This document shows positions 22,285-32,947 of a stretch of DNA of 64,000 bases, piece by piece. The stretch's first letter is position 1, and every line of letters begins with the position of its first letter. This stretch comes from Hirundichthys speculiger (Eukaryota; Chordata; Actinopteri; Beloniformes; Exocoetidae): contig JAGFBZ010002548.1 in the NCBI GenBank assembly GCA_018398805.1, positions 1-64,000 of the forward strand, written 5' to 3'. The notes below the pieces were generated by a model. That model was given only the letters and a program-made list of their open reading frames with translations, was not told where the DNA came from and ran no database searches. A program made the position numbers and the translations under genes.

Positions 22285-22459
22285 TCTGCTTTGCTTCTAA
22301 ATGAGTGATGGCTTGTTGAATTGAGTCATGAAGTTCAGTTGCAACCATTTGTTTCATTGTGTGATCTGTATGTTTATGTGTGTGTGGTGTGGGTGTGTTA
22401 CCTCCCTGTTCAGATGTCAGCGCAGACAGTTGTCCCCTGTTCCTCATGGCCACCCCATG

Positions 22460-24044
22460 TCAGTCCGCATGCTCAATGTTGTCTGTGGTCTGACGTTCAG
22501 GGCAGTCATCTCTCCAGTGCCCAGTCTTGCCGCACTTGAAGCACACGTCTCTGTTGTATCTTTGTTCACGTCTGCCTCTGATGTGTGCGTATCCTCTCCC
22601 TCTACCTTTTCCCTTAGCATAGGTGGAATGTTGGCCAGAAACTGCTGAAAACATTGTTAGAGCTGCTGTATGATTGTCTCTGGATGCTTTGTTTTCTTTT
22701 GTCTTTTTGTCTTGCTCTACCAGTTGCTGGGCATGGCGTGCATGTCGTTGCACATCATCCAATCTTGCTTGTTCAGCCCATCCTACGTAGTTGGTTTTGA
22801 CTTTCGCTGAAATGTCAGGGAGAAGTCCTTTAAAAATGATATCACACAGCTGGCTCTCCCAAGTCCCAGGTCTCTCTCCCAGCAAAGCTGGTTGTTCATG
22901 TCCACTGTGTGTGTTGAAAACCTGGATCAGACGATGGATGTAGTCGTCAGTAAGCTCACCAGGTCTCTGCTTACAGGTATTGACAGCGTGCATGTCCACT
23001 CGGGGGGGAAACTTTTCTTTTATAGTAGCAACAAGTGTCGTAAGGGCTACATTATAGTCATTGTTCTGAGTATCATTCCAGGCACAGTTGACGGGGCGGA
23101 GATGTGGCTGGGGTAACTTGTCGTTTATATTCTGGAGATCACTGGCTTTAAATTTTTTAGCAAGGAGGCGTCTTATTTCTGCTCCAGTGGGTCTGAACTC
23201 CTTGCAGAATGCATCAAGGGCCTCACTGAATTTGAGTCCTGAGGCGACTGGATCCGGTAAAAGTTCTGCAGCACTGGCAACATCTGAATCTGCCCAGGGG
23301 CGATGAACCAAAATGGTACCAGCCGGACCTGCAACTTCAACCATGGGAGCGTTAACAAACAGTTCAGTCTGGGCCGCCTCCTCATCACCACAGTTGGACA
23401 CGGAGATGTTTATTCCTCTCTGCTGGAGTTGTGTCTGCAGTCTTGTGTGCATGGGGGATGAGGCACCGAGATTAGCATGAGACCTTCTCACTGGAGTGGG
23501 TTGGGCCACGACAACTGGTGTAGATGGATCAGTCTGTTGATTACGGCTTGTTGAAGGAGGAGCACTTGGTGGGGGGCAGGCATCGAGGTCAGGGTCCATC
23601 CTGAGTGCGCTGAGCTCTGAAACAGAATAAACAGAGGAGGTGCCAGTATATGGTGGTGGTTTGTTCATATGTAAAGATGCATTTTCAGTTCTTCCTACAA
23701 CATCCTGAGTTTTATCTTTACTTCCAGGGAGCTCCTTGGCTCTCTGTTTTCTCTCTTTTCTTTGTGCTTCTGCTTCCCAAGCATTGAAGCATCTCCTATG
23801 TTTTTCGCATTCTTCCAAATCTTTCACACAAATCTTTTTTTTGTTTCTTAGTTTTTTTTCTCTTTCAGTCAATTTCTCGTTCAATTTTTTCAACTCATTC
23901 AAACTCAACGACCCGCCCGCTGGGAACCCATATTTTTCAGTCCAGAGAGCCACACATTCAACACTCTCACGGCCGTACTTTTCTCTCATACATTCTACAT
24001 TGGAACTCTCAGGAACAGAAAGATTTGGATTTATCAGAACCCAT
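22460..24044 (-). CDS. gag: ERV Gag polyprotein with in-frame UGA at codon 12
   Basis: The longest uninterrupted frame starts at 23,989 (509 codons). However, an in-frame ATG at 24,044 opens MGSDKSKSF, a myristoylation-type matrix N-terminus, and meets UGA at codon 12 (24,009-24,011) before rejoining the same frame. From the 23,989 start: a Lys/Glu-rich coiled matrix region (30-85), late-domain motifs PPPY at 111-114 and PSAP at 141-144, the capsid (about 205-420), and one CCHC zinc knuckle CFKCGKTGHWRDDC at 483-496 after an Arg/Gly-rich stretch. Gag ends in UGA at 22,460-22,462. Confidence 0.85.
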
Positions 24045-24461
24045 TTCTTTATGGGTCAGTGTGCACACTCTTGCTAAAACTGCAAACGTCTTTGCAGAGT
24101 CTGTTTGCCTGCCCCAAACAGTTAAAGCCTAACCCTCTGAGTACTTTACAGAAGGAGCGTTTCAGAACAGATCTCAGAAACTAACCAGTCGCAGTTACTC
24201 CTGCAGACTGAACTTCCCCAAATGCTATGGAGAATGCTGAACCACCTCAGATCTGAACCTTTGAGACCAAATGTGTTTTTGAAAATGAATCTCTCACCAG
24301 ATCAGACTGTAGAACTTGAGTCCGTTGGATCCCAGCGTTGGTAGCCAGAACGCAGTGAGTAAGCCCTCCCGTCTCAACAGCTGTTTTGAGGTTGGAGGCT
24401 GGAAGTTAAATATTCCAGGATGATCGGTCTCTTCGTCACTCCGTCCAGACGACCAAGCGAG
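24045..24461 (-). other. ERV leader between primer site and gag
   Basis: About 415 nt of untranslated leader, expected to hold splice donor and packaging signals. It contains the 15-mer CCGTTGGATCCCAGC (plus strand, 24,322-24,336), also present in the old ERV leader at 41,853-41,867 at a similar distance from that element's primer site. Confidence 0.6.
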
Positions 24462-24481
24462 GGACCCTACTTGCAGCGCCA
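24462..24481 (-). promoter_or_regulatory. Primer binding site, tRNA-Ser-like
   Basis: On the minus strand TGGCGCTGCAAGTAGGGTCC follows the 5' LTR after three bases. The closest tRNA 3' end I can recall is a tRNA-Ser isoacceptor, with about four mismatches. The assignment is tentative; the position and TGG start are firm. Confidence 0.65.
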
Positions 24482-24484
24482 AAT

Positions 24485-25101
24485 TGTTGTGGAAAAAATT
24501 AATATCAATGAGATCTGATCTTGATGAGAAAACCAAAACAGAATTTATTAGAGAAAAGAAACAAACTTATGCAGCATAAGGAGAGCAGTCAGTCAGCATT
24601 ACGGATAATTCTGAATGAAAGCCCTCCCTCAACAGAGATGGGGCTGATATTTATACCAAGACAGAAGATGTTGATTGTGCTTACAGGTTTTGCATACAGG
24701 ATACCAAGACAGAAGATGTTGATTGTGCTTACAGGTTTTGCATACAGGATACCAAGACAGAAGATGTTGATTGTGCTTACAGGTTTTGCATACAGGATAC
24801 CAAGACAGAAAATGTTGATTGTGCTTACAGGTTTTGCATACAGAATAGACACAGCAGGTGGTGGTTAAGACAAAAAGACATTTGTCTCAAGACAGACTGA
24901 TTGAATTTAGGAAGTTACAGCTCTTCCTATGCTGTGTCTCACAGATCAATGAACCACAGCCGACCCCCGGCTTAGCCTTTTGTCAGACATTTGGTCTTTG
25001 TTGACTATGTGTATTGGTCTTGTTAAGAAAGGCATCACTTTTAAACATATTGTTAACAAAATTACAAGATGGAATAAACCAAATACAAAATTTCCTCCAC
25101 A
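24485..25101 (-). repeat. Young ERV 5' LTR (617 bp)
   Basis: Matches the 3' LTR apart from one A/G difference near 24,811 and one fewer U3 unit (array 24,653-24,844, four units). TATAAATA at 24,648-24,655 is the proviral promoter and AATAAA lies at 24,544-24,549 in minus orientation. The outer flank CTGC at 25,102-25,105 duplicates 15,771-15,774. Confidence 0.93.
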
Positions 25102-25236
25102 CTGCATTCAATCAATCAATCAATGTTTATTTGTAGAGCCATTTTCAACACACAAGGTGACCAAAGTGCTTTCCATTAAAATCCACATTAAAACAAAACA
25201 CTTTAAAAACGACATAACAATATAGTTAAAATTAAA

Positions 25237-25890
25237 TTAAAATATTACATCAATACTATTTAAAAGCCAGTCTAATAAATAAAACTTGATAGTGCCCCAG
25301 AGTTGGGTCCAGCAACTGAGCGTCCTGGTTCTGGGGACTTCCAGAAAGAGCTGGTTTGAGGACCGTAGGCCTCTAGTAGCGTTCTGAACATGCACTTGTT
25401 CACATAAGTAGAGAGGGGCAAGCCCATTGAGGGCTTTAAAAACAAAGATTAACATTTTAAAATCAATTCTAAAAGAAACAGGAAGCCAGTGAAGAGCAAA
25501 TAAAACTGGAGTTATGTGTTCCTGACGTCGGGTATTAGTTAAAAAGTGTGCAGCGGCGTTCTGAACAAGCTGAAGGCGGCTAAGTGACGACATGGAGTCA
25601 CCAACATACAAAGCATTACAGTAATCAATTCTAGAGCTCATAAAGGCATGAATGGTTTTTTCCAAGTCTGCACGATTTAGAAATTGCTTTACTTTTGTTA
25701 AAACCCGTAACTGATAAAAACTGGCCCTGACCACGCTGTCAATTTGCTTGTCAAATTTTAAGCTGCCATCAAAAATAACTCCAAGATTCCTAACAGAAGA
25801 TTTAACTTTAAACGATAGGTCACCAGAGTGTGCTGAATCACCAAAGAAAACAGCGTAAAAAGTCCTCACAGGTGGAAACAGTGGCATCAC
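25237..25890 (-). pseudogene. L2 ORF2 C-terminal domain
   Basis: 217 codons, with LGVIFDGSLKFDKQI, SSRIDYCNALYVG, RLQLVQNAAAHFL and ITPVLFALHWLPV, the conserved post-RT region of L2/CR1 LINEs. No FADD-type catalytic site is in the frame. Confidence 0.85.
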
Positions 25891-26846
25891 TCAGAGGAGA
25901 GGTGTGGGGGTTCACAACAGAGTTTATAGTGCTAAACAACACATGAGGACAATGTCCATTAGTAGAAATGATATTGGACAAGTACTTGGACTTCGCCTCT
26001 TTCACAGCCCTCTGATACTGAGCGAGACTGTCCCTCAGTATTTCAAGCGGTACATGTAATTTATCCTTCTTCCAGCATCGCTCTGCCTGTCTGCAGCGCT
26101 GTCTGAGGGTCCGGGTAGAGCCATCCAACCAGGGATCAGCCTTAGTTCTAGAGGACCTGCGCCTAAAAGGAGCAATAGTGTCTAGGATCCCAGTGCATGT
26201 AGAATAAAAAGATGACAGAAAGCTGTCTGGGCATTCAGGAGGAACACTCTTATTAAGGGTAGAGAATTCAGAGTCCACATAAGCAGCAGCAAACTCCCCA
26301 GCTGTTGAAGAAGTAATAATCCGACGGCGAGAACCTGGAGCCGGAGGCCTACTGACAGGTTGAGGAGCAGGAACACTGAAAATTATGGGCAGGTGATCTG
26401 AGATGGGAGTCTCAGAAATGTCCACCATTGTGACAGGCAGCCCATGAGAAATGACTAAGTCCAACGTGTGCCCAGCTTCATGAGTTGGCCCATCCACAAA
26501 CTGAGTCAAGTCAAATGATGCCAGAAGGCGTTTAAAGTCGTTTGCCATTTGATCAGGACAGCATAAGTGGATATTGAAATCCCCACAGATCAGGAGTTGA
26601 TCATATTTAGGGACCACCTCAGCTAAAAACTCAGAGAATTCCTGCATGAACTCTGCTGTATTTTGGTGGACGGTAGACAACAGCACATAAGATTGGACAA
26701 GCACACTCTATTGTGAATAACTGCAGTTCGAAACAAGAATAGTTATTCACACACAAAGGCTTGCATCTAAAGTCATCCCTGAATACTGTAGCGACTCCGC
26801 TAACTTTCAGATGCCTGTAAATGTGTCTATTTTTAGGCCATGGCAA
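25838..26846 (-). pseudogene. L2 ORF2 apurinic-type endonuclease domain
   Basis: The N-terminal segment is in one frame (26,631-26,846: GVATVFRDDF, CAVVYRPPK) and the rest in another (25,838-26,704: LLICGDFNIH, TLDLVISHG, ISDHLPIIF). GDFN and SDH are active-site motifs of the AP endonuclease that nicks target DNA. One frameshift separates the two parts, near 26,690, and the RT that should follow is deleted. Confidence 0.85.
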
Positions 26847-26885
26847 TAATCGTCGGGACGTCGATTTAAAATCAGTGGGGTAGAT

Positions 26886-27687
26886 TGTAGTGAAGCACCA
26901 ATGCAGCTAGACTGGGTGCTCAAGCTGGCCCCTCCCCTTTAATCAAGGGCAGATATAAGGAGCACCTGCAGACATTCTGCCTCTCTCCTCCTGCTGTCTT
27001 CAGTGCTCCTTGGTAGTGAGTGGGGTGGCAGGAAACTTGTTTTACTGAAGCAGAAGGTGGACTTTGTTTAACTTTCTCCCTTCTCTTGTAGGTCCACCTG
27101 CTGCTGTTTTGCTTTGGTTTTGTTTCTGTTCTCTTTCTGTTGGTTTTTGGATTCTAGTTTAAATTATTTATGCATTTAAGTGCTTTGGTTAAACTTGTTC
27201 TATTTTCTTTCTGACAGCTGGGGGACCATTGGTTGGAGAGTTAGGCACTGGCGGTTGGGAACCCTCACTCTTTGTGTTTGGTTTGATTCACTGAGTACAC
27301 TAGGTCTCCACGTTTTTGCTAAGTTTGCAGTGAGTGTTTGTGTGCGTCTGCATGCTCACTAGGTAAGTGGTGGCATACCTGGGCACTCTCTCTCCTGTAG
27401 GCTGCCCTCCACCGATACTCCCAGTTGACTTATTTCTTTTTTGTTTTTAATAATACAAATATTTTATAGCCCCAAATTTATAATTGTATAAATAAATCCA
27501 TTATTTTATAATTCACGCCTCTGTCCCTTTTTAACAGGAACGAATCTGCTTCCATTTCCTAGGACCTTAAGCCCTAGGTGGTGTTGTCAGACCTTCCATC
27601 TACGAAATCATAAATAAAACTTTCATTTACCTTTCCATCTTGTGTCCACTTTTGCTAAAATCTCCACAACCTACCACCCCCACTACA
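26886..27687 (+). mobile_element. Solo LTR of an unplaced retroelement
   Basis: The ends TGTAGTG and CACTACA form a perfect 7-bp inverted repeat. A TATA-like AGATATAAGG lies at about 26,949 and an AATAAAAC signal at about 27,612, both plus strand. No internal region or second copy is in the window. I see no convincing target duplication (TAGAT against TATAG), so recombination or later change at one side is possible. Confidence 0.65.
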
Positions 27688-27930
27688 TATAGTTTACTGT
27701 AACCCTGACTGGAGTTAATTGTGTCAGCCTTTTCTCATATTCTTTATCTGGGCCAGGGGTATTTTTGAACCACATTGTGACATGCAGGTCATCAGGTGAC
27801 ATTACATCCTGAGGGGTTAAAATGGCCTTTCTTCCTTCGTTTATAAGAAGGAACTATGTGGAAGTTTGTTGGGGACATTAAGAGAGTAGTAAAAATTTGG
27901 AGTTCCTCTCCCTTGCAATACAAATATTTC
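27688..27930 (-). pseudogene. pol: Old ERV pol, region between protease and RT
   Basis: In minus orientation this encodes a segment with MSPDDLHVTMWFKNTPGPD, aligning with MTPNDLHCTAHVSFGPDQS of the young ERV, so both belong to one lineage. It ends at the solo LTR, and about 240 codons between here and the RT scrap at 15,611-15,770 are missing. Confidence 0.7.
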
Positions 27931-28344
27931 TCATTTTTCCAACTCAGAACTTCTTTTTACAGCAATGTACCCGTCCAAAGTAGGAACTAATGCTAATCCT
28001 AGCAACAACAGACCATCTCTTCCAAGGAGGTTAACTGGACATTCTGGAAACATTAAGATTGCAAGTTGACCTGAACTACCTTCAGGATCTCTGATCCAAA
28101 CAAGTTCTGACCCAATTACTTCTTTAAGGTTCCCATCTGCAGATCTAACAACTATGTTATTCGGCCCTGCTCTTGCCCCAGGCATAGTCTCTCTACACGT
28201 AGTCCTACATGCTCCTGTGTCACATAGAAAGGTTATTGATTTTCCATTCACCAATAAGGTTATTTCTGGTCTTAAGGTGTCTCCAGACATAATTTCACGA
28301 AGGTTTAAAATTTCCTCTGACTCAGCTTCTGGTGCCTCAACCAT
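27931..28344 (-). pseudogene. pro: Old ERV protease
   Basis: 137 codons of a retroviral aspartic protease: FLCDTGACRTT holds the catalytic DTGA, and LMFPECPVNLLGRDGLLLLG is the C-terminal LLGRD segment (the young ERV has NLMGRDLM). The frame ends in a stop before the pol linker. Confidence 0.8.
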
Positions 28345-28385
28345 TTCAACAACAAAGTCTGGGTTTGTTTCAACAATGTCTTGTA

Positions 28386-28735
28386 CTAGTCATGCTGAGA
28401 CATGTTTTTGATTAGGACAATCCCTGGCAACGTGTCCCTCTTTGCCAGACGTCCAACATCCTTTTGTTCCAGGACGGTAGAAATCTCTGCCTGATCCTCT
28501 CTGCCTGATCCTCTCCCCCTGTCTCCTCTACCTCTCTGACTCCTGCCTCTGAAATTTCCTCTGCCTTTGTTTCCTTGATAATACACTCCACTTTCTTCAC
28601 TGAAAAAACTATTGGCAGGTTTCATTTTGTTTGTTTTCTTTTCTTTCAGCACCTTTTCTGCATGGAGGGCATGAGTTATATAATCATCTAACTTTCCATT
28701 TGCCAAATCCACATAATGCTTCTCTACCCAGTGTA
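28386..28735 (-). pseudogene. gag: Old ERV gag C-terminus (nucleocapsid), zinc knuckle damaged
   Basis: A frame with GKLDDYITHALHAEKVLKEK leads into an Arg/Gly-rich segment and, after a shift, CWTSGKEGHVARDC. This is a CCHC knuckle whose second Cys is Ser. The upstream half of this gag lies at 38.1-40.4 kb, displaced by several insertions. Confidence 0.75.
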
Positions 28736-29091
28736 GGGGTGACTCGTGTAATTTATTAATATCTTAACAATGCTTAGGGGTGCCACCTTTTTTTCTCTTA
28801 AAAAAAAAGGAAAAGTCAGAAAGAAAATGAGTCACAATTTCTGTAGGTTCTTGCCGAGTTGGATTGGCTGTTGGAAATTCAATCATCAGAGTCGCCAATA
28901 CGTTTTAAAACATTTATTTAGACACAGACAAGAACACAAGACATATAAGACATTTATCTATATAATGGACATCAACATAAACGAATTCTTCATTTTTGGC
29001 TATAGCGCATGACAGGAAATCACAATGAATCATAATGAATGAGTGAATCATAATAACAAAGATGGTGGGTACCGAAGGGGTTGCTATGGCT
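28736..29091. other. Unassigned sequence between old ERV gag halves (part 1)
   Basis: No domain-bearing frame. With 34,370-35,258 and 37,334-38,089 it makes about 2 kb that separates the two halves of the old gag. On the minus strand a TGGCGACTC string near 28,892 preceded by an A/T-rich AATAAATG could be an LTR end plus primer site, but this is speculative. Confidence 0.3.
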
Positions 29092-29096
29092 TAATC
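29092..29096. repeat. Target-site duplication TAATC (left)
   Basis: Repeated exactly at 34,365-34,369, fixing the borders of the Gypsy element. Five bases is usual for Ty3/Gypsy. Confidence 0.85.
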
Positions 29097-29538
29097 TGTC
29101 ATGGCTCAGGTGAGAAAGACTCCAAGTTAGACTTTACTTAAATAAAGGGGTTTATTAGGACAAAGAATCCCGGAACAGTTGTGGATGGATCGGAGCTGGT
29201 TCTCCAAGGTCTGGTTCCAGGATGCGCAGGCAGGCTCACACAGGCTGGACGTGGGACAGGCAGACGGGGAAGGCAGGACTGGAGAAGAGAGCAAAGAGAG
29301 CAAAAGTTAATAGGAAGTTCAGACAGGTTGGCACAGTGAGACGAGACGTGGGCTTAATACCACTAAATGAGTGTTGTCGGACTGGCGCCGAGTGGCTGCA
29401 GGAATCCAGGTTATGTAGAGTGTAAATTGATTGATGATGAGTCCCAGCTGTGCAGGGGAGGCCGGGTTGAGCAAGTCTAGGCTGAAGGTTGGGACCGGAG
29501 ACAGTGGAAGGCGTCAGAGGACATGGCGCCGCATGACA
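29097..29538 (-). repeat. Gypsy 3' LTR (442 bp)
   Basis: Aligns end to end with 33,932-34,364. Extra bases lie in a GAGCAAAGAGAGC stretch. Confidence 0.92.
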
Positions 29539-29552
29539 GCACCCCCCCCTCA
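29539..29552 (-). promoter_or_regulatory. Polypurine tract of the Gypsy element
   Basis: Minus-strand GAGGGGGGGGTGC lies against the inner edge of the 3' LTR. Confidence 0.7.
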
Positions 29553-32363
29553 ACGGGCGCCACCCGGCGGCCCACCAGGCTTCACCGGAAAACTTCGATA
29601 AAAGGCCCGCAGCAAACCAGGGTCCATGATGGCAGAACGGGGCACCCAGGAGCACTCCTCAGGACCGTACCCCGCCCAGTCAACGAGGTACTGCACGCCC
29701 CGACCCTGGCGACGGGCGTCAAGGAGGCGACGGACGGTGTACACCGGATGGTCATCAACGAGCCGGGGGGGCGGAGGGGGAACGGCCGGAGGGCTCAGCA
29801 GACATGTGGACACTGGCTTAAGCAGAGACACGTGGAACACCGGGTGGATCTTCATGGAGGCCGGTAGGGAGAGCCGCACTGCCGCCGGATTGATGATCTC
29901 AGAGATGGGAAACGGCCCGATGTATCTGGGGGAGAGTTTGCGAGATTCAGTGCGAAGAGGAACATGACGTGTAGACAGCCAAACCTGCTGGCCCACGGAG
30001 TACGTTGGAGCCTGGACCCGATGGCGATCGGCGGTGCGCTGGTTCCGCTCCCGTGTGCGGAGGAGAGCCGCCCTGGTCTCTTTCCACACCTTCCGACACC
30101 TCCTTATGTGCAGGTGCACAGACGGTACCGCCAGATCCTCTTTGTCCATCGGGAAGAGAGGGGGCTGATACCCCAGAGACACCTCAAACGGCATCTTCCC
30201 ATGCGCCGTGGATACCTGGGAGTTGTATTCGATCCACAGAAGCCGCCGGCTCCAAGAGTTCTGGTTCTGGGCTGCCACGCACCTCAGGGCTGACTCAAGT
30301 TCCTGGTTCAGCCGCTCTGTCTGGCCGTTGGTCTGAGGGTGGAAACCTGAGGAGAGACTGGAGGTAGCGCCAAGAGCACGACAGAATGTCCGCCATACCT
30401 GAGACGTAAATTGCGGGCCCCGGTCGGACAGGATGTCTGTGGGGATGCCTTGAAGTCGGAGGACGTGGCTCACAAGGAGATCAGCAGTCTCAGAGGCTGT
30501 GGGCAGCTTGGAGAGGGGAATGAAGTGTGCAGCTTTGGAGAAGCGATCAACTATGGTGAGGATGACAGAGTGGCCTTCGGAGGGTGGTAATCCGGTAATA
30601 AAGTCCAACGCGATGTGAGACCACGGCCGGGTTGGAACGGGGAGAGGATGCAGGAGACATGAGGGAGACTGGTAAGAGGGTTTACCTCTGGCACAGACAG
30701 AGCAGGCTAGCACGAAATCATGTGTGTTTTTGTTCATGGAAGGCCACCAGAAATGTCTATTCAACAGGTGAAGTGTGCGTTTTATACCAGGATGGCATGA
30801 GAGGCGTGATGAATGGATCCAGTGGAGGACCTGAGGGCTGGCAGCCAGCGGAACATAGAGACGTCCCTGGGGTCCATTGCCAGGGTCGGGTTCCGTCCGT
30901 TGAGCGTCTCTCACCACCGACTCGATATCCCACGTGACGCTACCAACAATGCAGGTGGGAGGCAGGATGGACTCTGGCGAGAGGGGCTCGTCAGCGGGGA
31001 ACTGTCTGGACAGGGCGTCGGGTTTCCCGTTCTTGGTTCCCGGCCTGTAAGAGACACGAAAGTTAAAGCGGGAGAAAAAGAGAGACCAACGGGCCTGTCG
31101 AGGGTTTAATCTTTTTGCACTTTGTAAGTATGCCAGATTTTTATGATCTGTCCATATAGTAAATGGTTGCTCAGCCCCCTCGAGACAGTGCCTCCATTCC
31201 TCCAGAGCCACTTTGATGGCCAGCAGCTCCTTATCCCCAATGCCGTAATTCCTCTCGGCGGGGGTGAGTCGGCGGGAGAAAAACGCACAGGGATGGAGTT
31301 TCTGATCCTGATCAGAAACCTGGGACAGCACCGCTCCTACCCCAGAGTTAGACGCGTCCACTTCTACGGTGAAAGGTTTAGCAGCATCCGGCTGAGTGAG
31401 GATGGAGGCCGAAAGGAAGCGGTCCCGAAGGAGATCAAAAGCTTGCTGGGCTGGTTCGGACCATACAAAGGCGATCTTAGAGGAGGTGAGTTGTGTGAGT
31501 GGCTGCACAATTTGGCTGTAATTTTGGATGAATTTGCGGTAAAAGTTAGCGAAGCCCAGGAACTGCTGTAGCTGGCGACGAGAGGTGGGTACGGGCCATT
31601 TGGCGATTGCCTGTATTTTGCTCGGGTCTGTCTGCAGTCTGCCAGAGCCGAGGATGTAGCTGAGAAACGCGACAGACTGCAGATGGAAGGAACATTTTTC
31701 TATTTTTACATACAGGTGGTTCTGGAGGAGGCGTTGAAGGACCAGGCGGACGTGATGGACGTGTTCGTCTTGGTTCTTGGAAAAGACAAGGATGTCGTCG
31801 AGGTATACGAACACGAATTTATACAGGTACTCCCGGAGGATGTCATTGATCAGAGCCTGGAACACAGCGGGAGCGTTAGTGAGTCCGAATGGCATTACCA
31901 GATATTCAAAATGTCCTAGATGTGTATTGAAGCCCGTCTTCCACTCGTCTCCCTCCTTAATCCGGATCTGATTATAGGCGTTGCGGAGATCAAGTTTGGT
32001 GAACACCGTAGCTCCCTGTAACGAGTCAAGAGCAGAAGTTATTAATGGGAGTGGATAAGTATTCCGAACAGTAATCTCGTTGAGACCCCAGTAATCAATA
32101 CACGGCCGAAGGGTTCCCTCCTTCTTGGCCACAAAGAAAAATCCCGCCGCCACGGGCGACGTGGATGGACGAATGTGACCACGCGCTAAAGCCTCCTTAA
32201 TGTACAGCTCCATAGCCTCCCTCTCCGGGCGCGAGAGGTTGTATAAACGGCCTTTGGGCAGAGGAGCGTCTGGGAGGAGGTCTATGGAGCAGTCATACGG
32301 CCGATGTGGTGGTAAGGAGAGAGCCTTTTCCTTACAGAATAGGCAAGGTCGTGGTACTGGCAA
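29550..32363 (-). CDS. pol: Gypsy Pol: RT, RNase H, integrase, chromodomain (937 codons)
   Basis: Open throughout. [14 protein letters not shown], then YLDD at residues 187-190. RNase [14 protein letters not shown] and [11 protein letters not shown]. Integrase: HHCC region ([14 protein letters not shown]) and DDE core ([28 protein letters not shown]). The C-terminal ~50 residues read [12 protein letters not shown] and [17 protein letters not shown], a chromodomain that in chromoviruses targets integration to modified histones. It lacks the protease, which lies upstream in another frame with about 200 codons of damaged sequence. It could still encode an enzymatically plausible RT/integrase but would not be translated normally. 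Confidence 0.92.
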   Translation of the reverse strand: MPVPRPCLFCKEKALSLPPHRPYDCSIDLLPDAPLPKGRLYNLSRPEREAMELYIKEALARGHIRPSTSPVAAGFFFVAKKEGTLRPCIDYWGLNEITVRNTYPLPLITSALDSLQGATVFTKLDLRNAYNQIRIKEGDEWKTGFNTHLGHFEYLVMPFGLTNAPAVFQALINDILREYLYKFVFVYLDDILVFSKNQDEHVHHVRLVLQRLLQNHLYVKIEKCSFHLQSVAFLSYILGSGRLQTDPSKIQAIAKWPVPTSRRQLQQFLGFANFYRKFIQNYSQIVQPLTQLTSSKIAFVWSEPAQQAFDLLRDRFLSASILTQPDAAKPFTVEVDASNSGVGAVLSQVSDQDQKLHPCAFFSRRLTPAERNYGIGDKELLAIKVALEEWRHCLEGAEQPFTIWTDHKNLAYLQSAKRLNPRQARWSLFFSRFNFRVSYRPGTKNGKPDALSRQFPADEPLSPESILPPTCIVGSVTWDIESVVRDAQRTEPDPGNGPQGRLYVPLAASPQVLHWIHSSRLSCHPGIKRTLHLLNRHFWWPSMNKNTHDFVLACSVCARGKPSYQSPSCLLHPLPVPTRPWSHIALDFITGLPPSEGHSVILTIVDRFSKAAHFIPLSKLPTASETADLLVSHVLRLQGIPTDILSDRGPQFTSQVWRTFCRALGATSSLSSGFHPQTNGQTERLNQELESALRCVAAQNQNSWSRRLLWIEYNSQVSTAHGKMPFEVSLGYQPPLFPMDKEDLAVPSVHLHIRRCRKVWKETRAALLRTRERNQRTADRHRVQAPTYSVGQQVWLSTRHVPLRTESRKLSPRYIGPFPISEIINPAAVRLSLPASMKIHPVFHVSLLKPVSTCLLSPPAVPPPPPRLVDDHPVYTVRRLLDARRQGRGVQYLVDWAGYGPEECSWVPRSAIMDPGLLRAFYRSFPVKPGGPPGGAR

Positions 32364-32947
32364 GGTCGTGGTACTGGGACGGGATCAGGGTCAAATCAGG
32401 TGGCGGGGCGGATTCTGCTGTCGGGGTTCGGTCAGCGGATGTGGCTGAACCAAGACAATTCGCCAGACAGAAGGAACTCCAAGTACAGATTTTAAGAGTA
32501 GTCCAGTCAATCTGGGGGTTGTGTAAACGTAACCAGGGGTAGCCTAGCACCAGAGGGGTCCGGGGTGAATTAATAACCTTGAAAGCAACTGCTATGGTGG
32601 TTGCCTGCCAGACTCAATGTAACAGGAGCCGTGGAGTGGGAGATGTGAGACATCACTCTGCCGTCCAGAGCTTTAGCCACAATGGGTGGTTCTAGGGGAA
32701 CCAGAGGGAGGAGCAACTGGTCGGCTAAAGCGCTGTCAATGAGATTGTCATCTGCCAGCACGGACCAGCACGGACAGCGGGAATGATAATTGTGGGTATG
32801 AATGATTCCTGAGATCATGGGTCTGGGGTGTGAAGGGTTATGAGAAAGCTGGCTCACCAGTGTCCCCAGAGCCACGGGTGAGCCTGATCTTTTGGCCGCA
32901 CGGGGCACGTAGCAATCCGGTGATCGGGTTCCCTGCAGTACAGACAC
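32332..32947 (-). pseudogene. Gypsy protease region, active site lost
   Basis: Frames at 32,570-32,947 (DDNLIDSALADQLLLPLVPL) and 32,332-32,550 (MLGYPWLRLHNPQIDW) are the flanks of a sushi-type protease. The D-S/T-G triplet expected just before DDN is not readable. A tandem duplication of CCAGCACGGA at 32,755-32,774 sits exactly there. A second short duplication (about 17 bp) is at 32,342-32,376, near the start of the pol frame. Confidence 0.75.

Larger units (their letters stand above)
15775..25101 (-). mobile_element. Young, nearly complete gammaretrovirus-like ERV
   Basis: A minus-strand provirus with 5' LTR 24,485-25,101, primer site 24,462-24,481, gag, pro-pol, env, polypurine tract and 3' LTR 15,775-16,446, bounded by CTGC duplications. 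LTR borders are TGTGGAGG and CCACAACA in element orientation. Apart from one extra U3 repeat block in the 3' LTR I see a single substitution between the LTRs, so insertion is recent. Env is open and gag largely so; pol has two shifts and a deletion. Single-knuckle gag, YVDD RT and CX6CC env place it with class I-like fish ERVs; the exact genus is not settled here. Confidence 0.92.
25106..26885 (-). mobile_element. L2-type LINE, internally deleted
   Basis: In minus orientation: endonuclease domain, a jump to the C-terminal domain, then a 3' tail AAAGCACTTTGGTCACCTTG and CAAATAAACATTGATTGATT. The RT catalytic core is missing. The right end abuts a solo LTR at 26,886; the left end is where the young ERV integrated. 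Confidence 0.85.

Noticed and set aside
26886..27687. Host promoter with spliced exon (AG|GTCC-like sites)
   Set aside because: The inverted TGTAGTG/CACTACA ends and poly(A) signal make an LTR the simpler reading.
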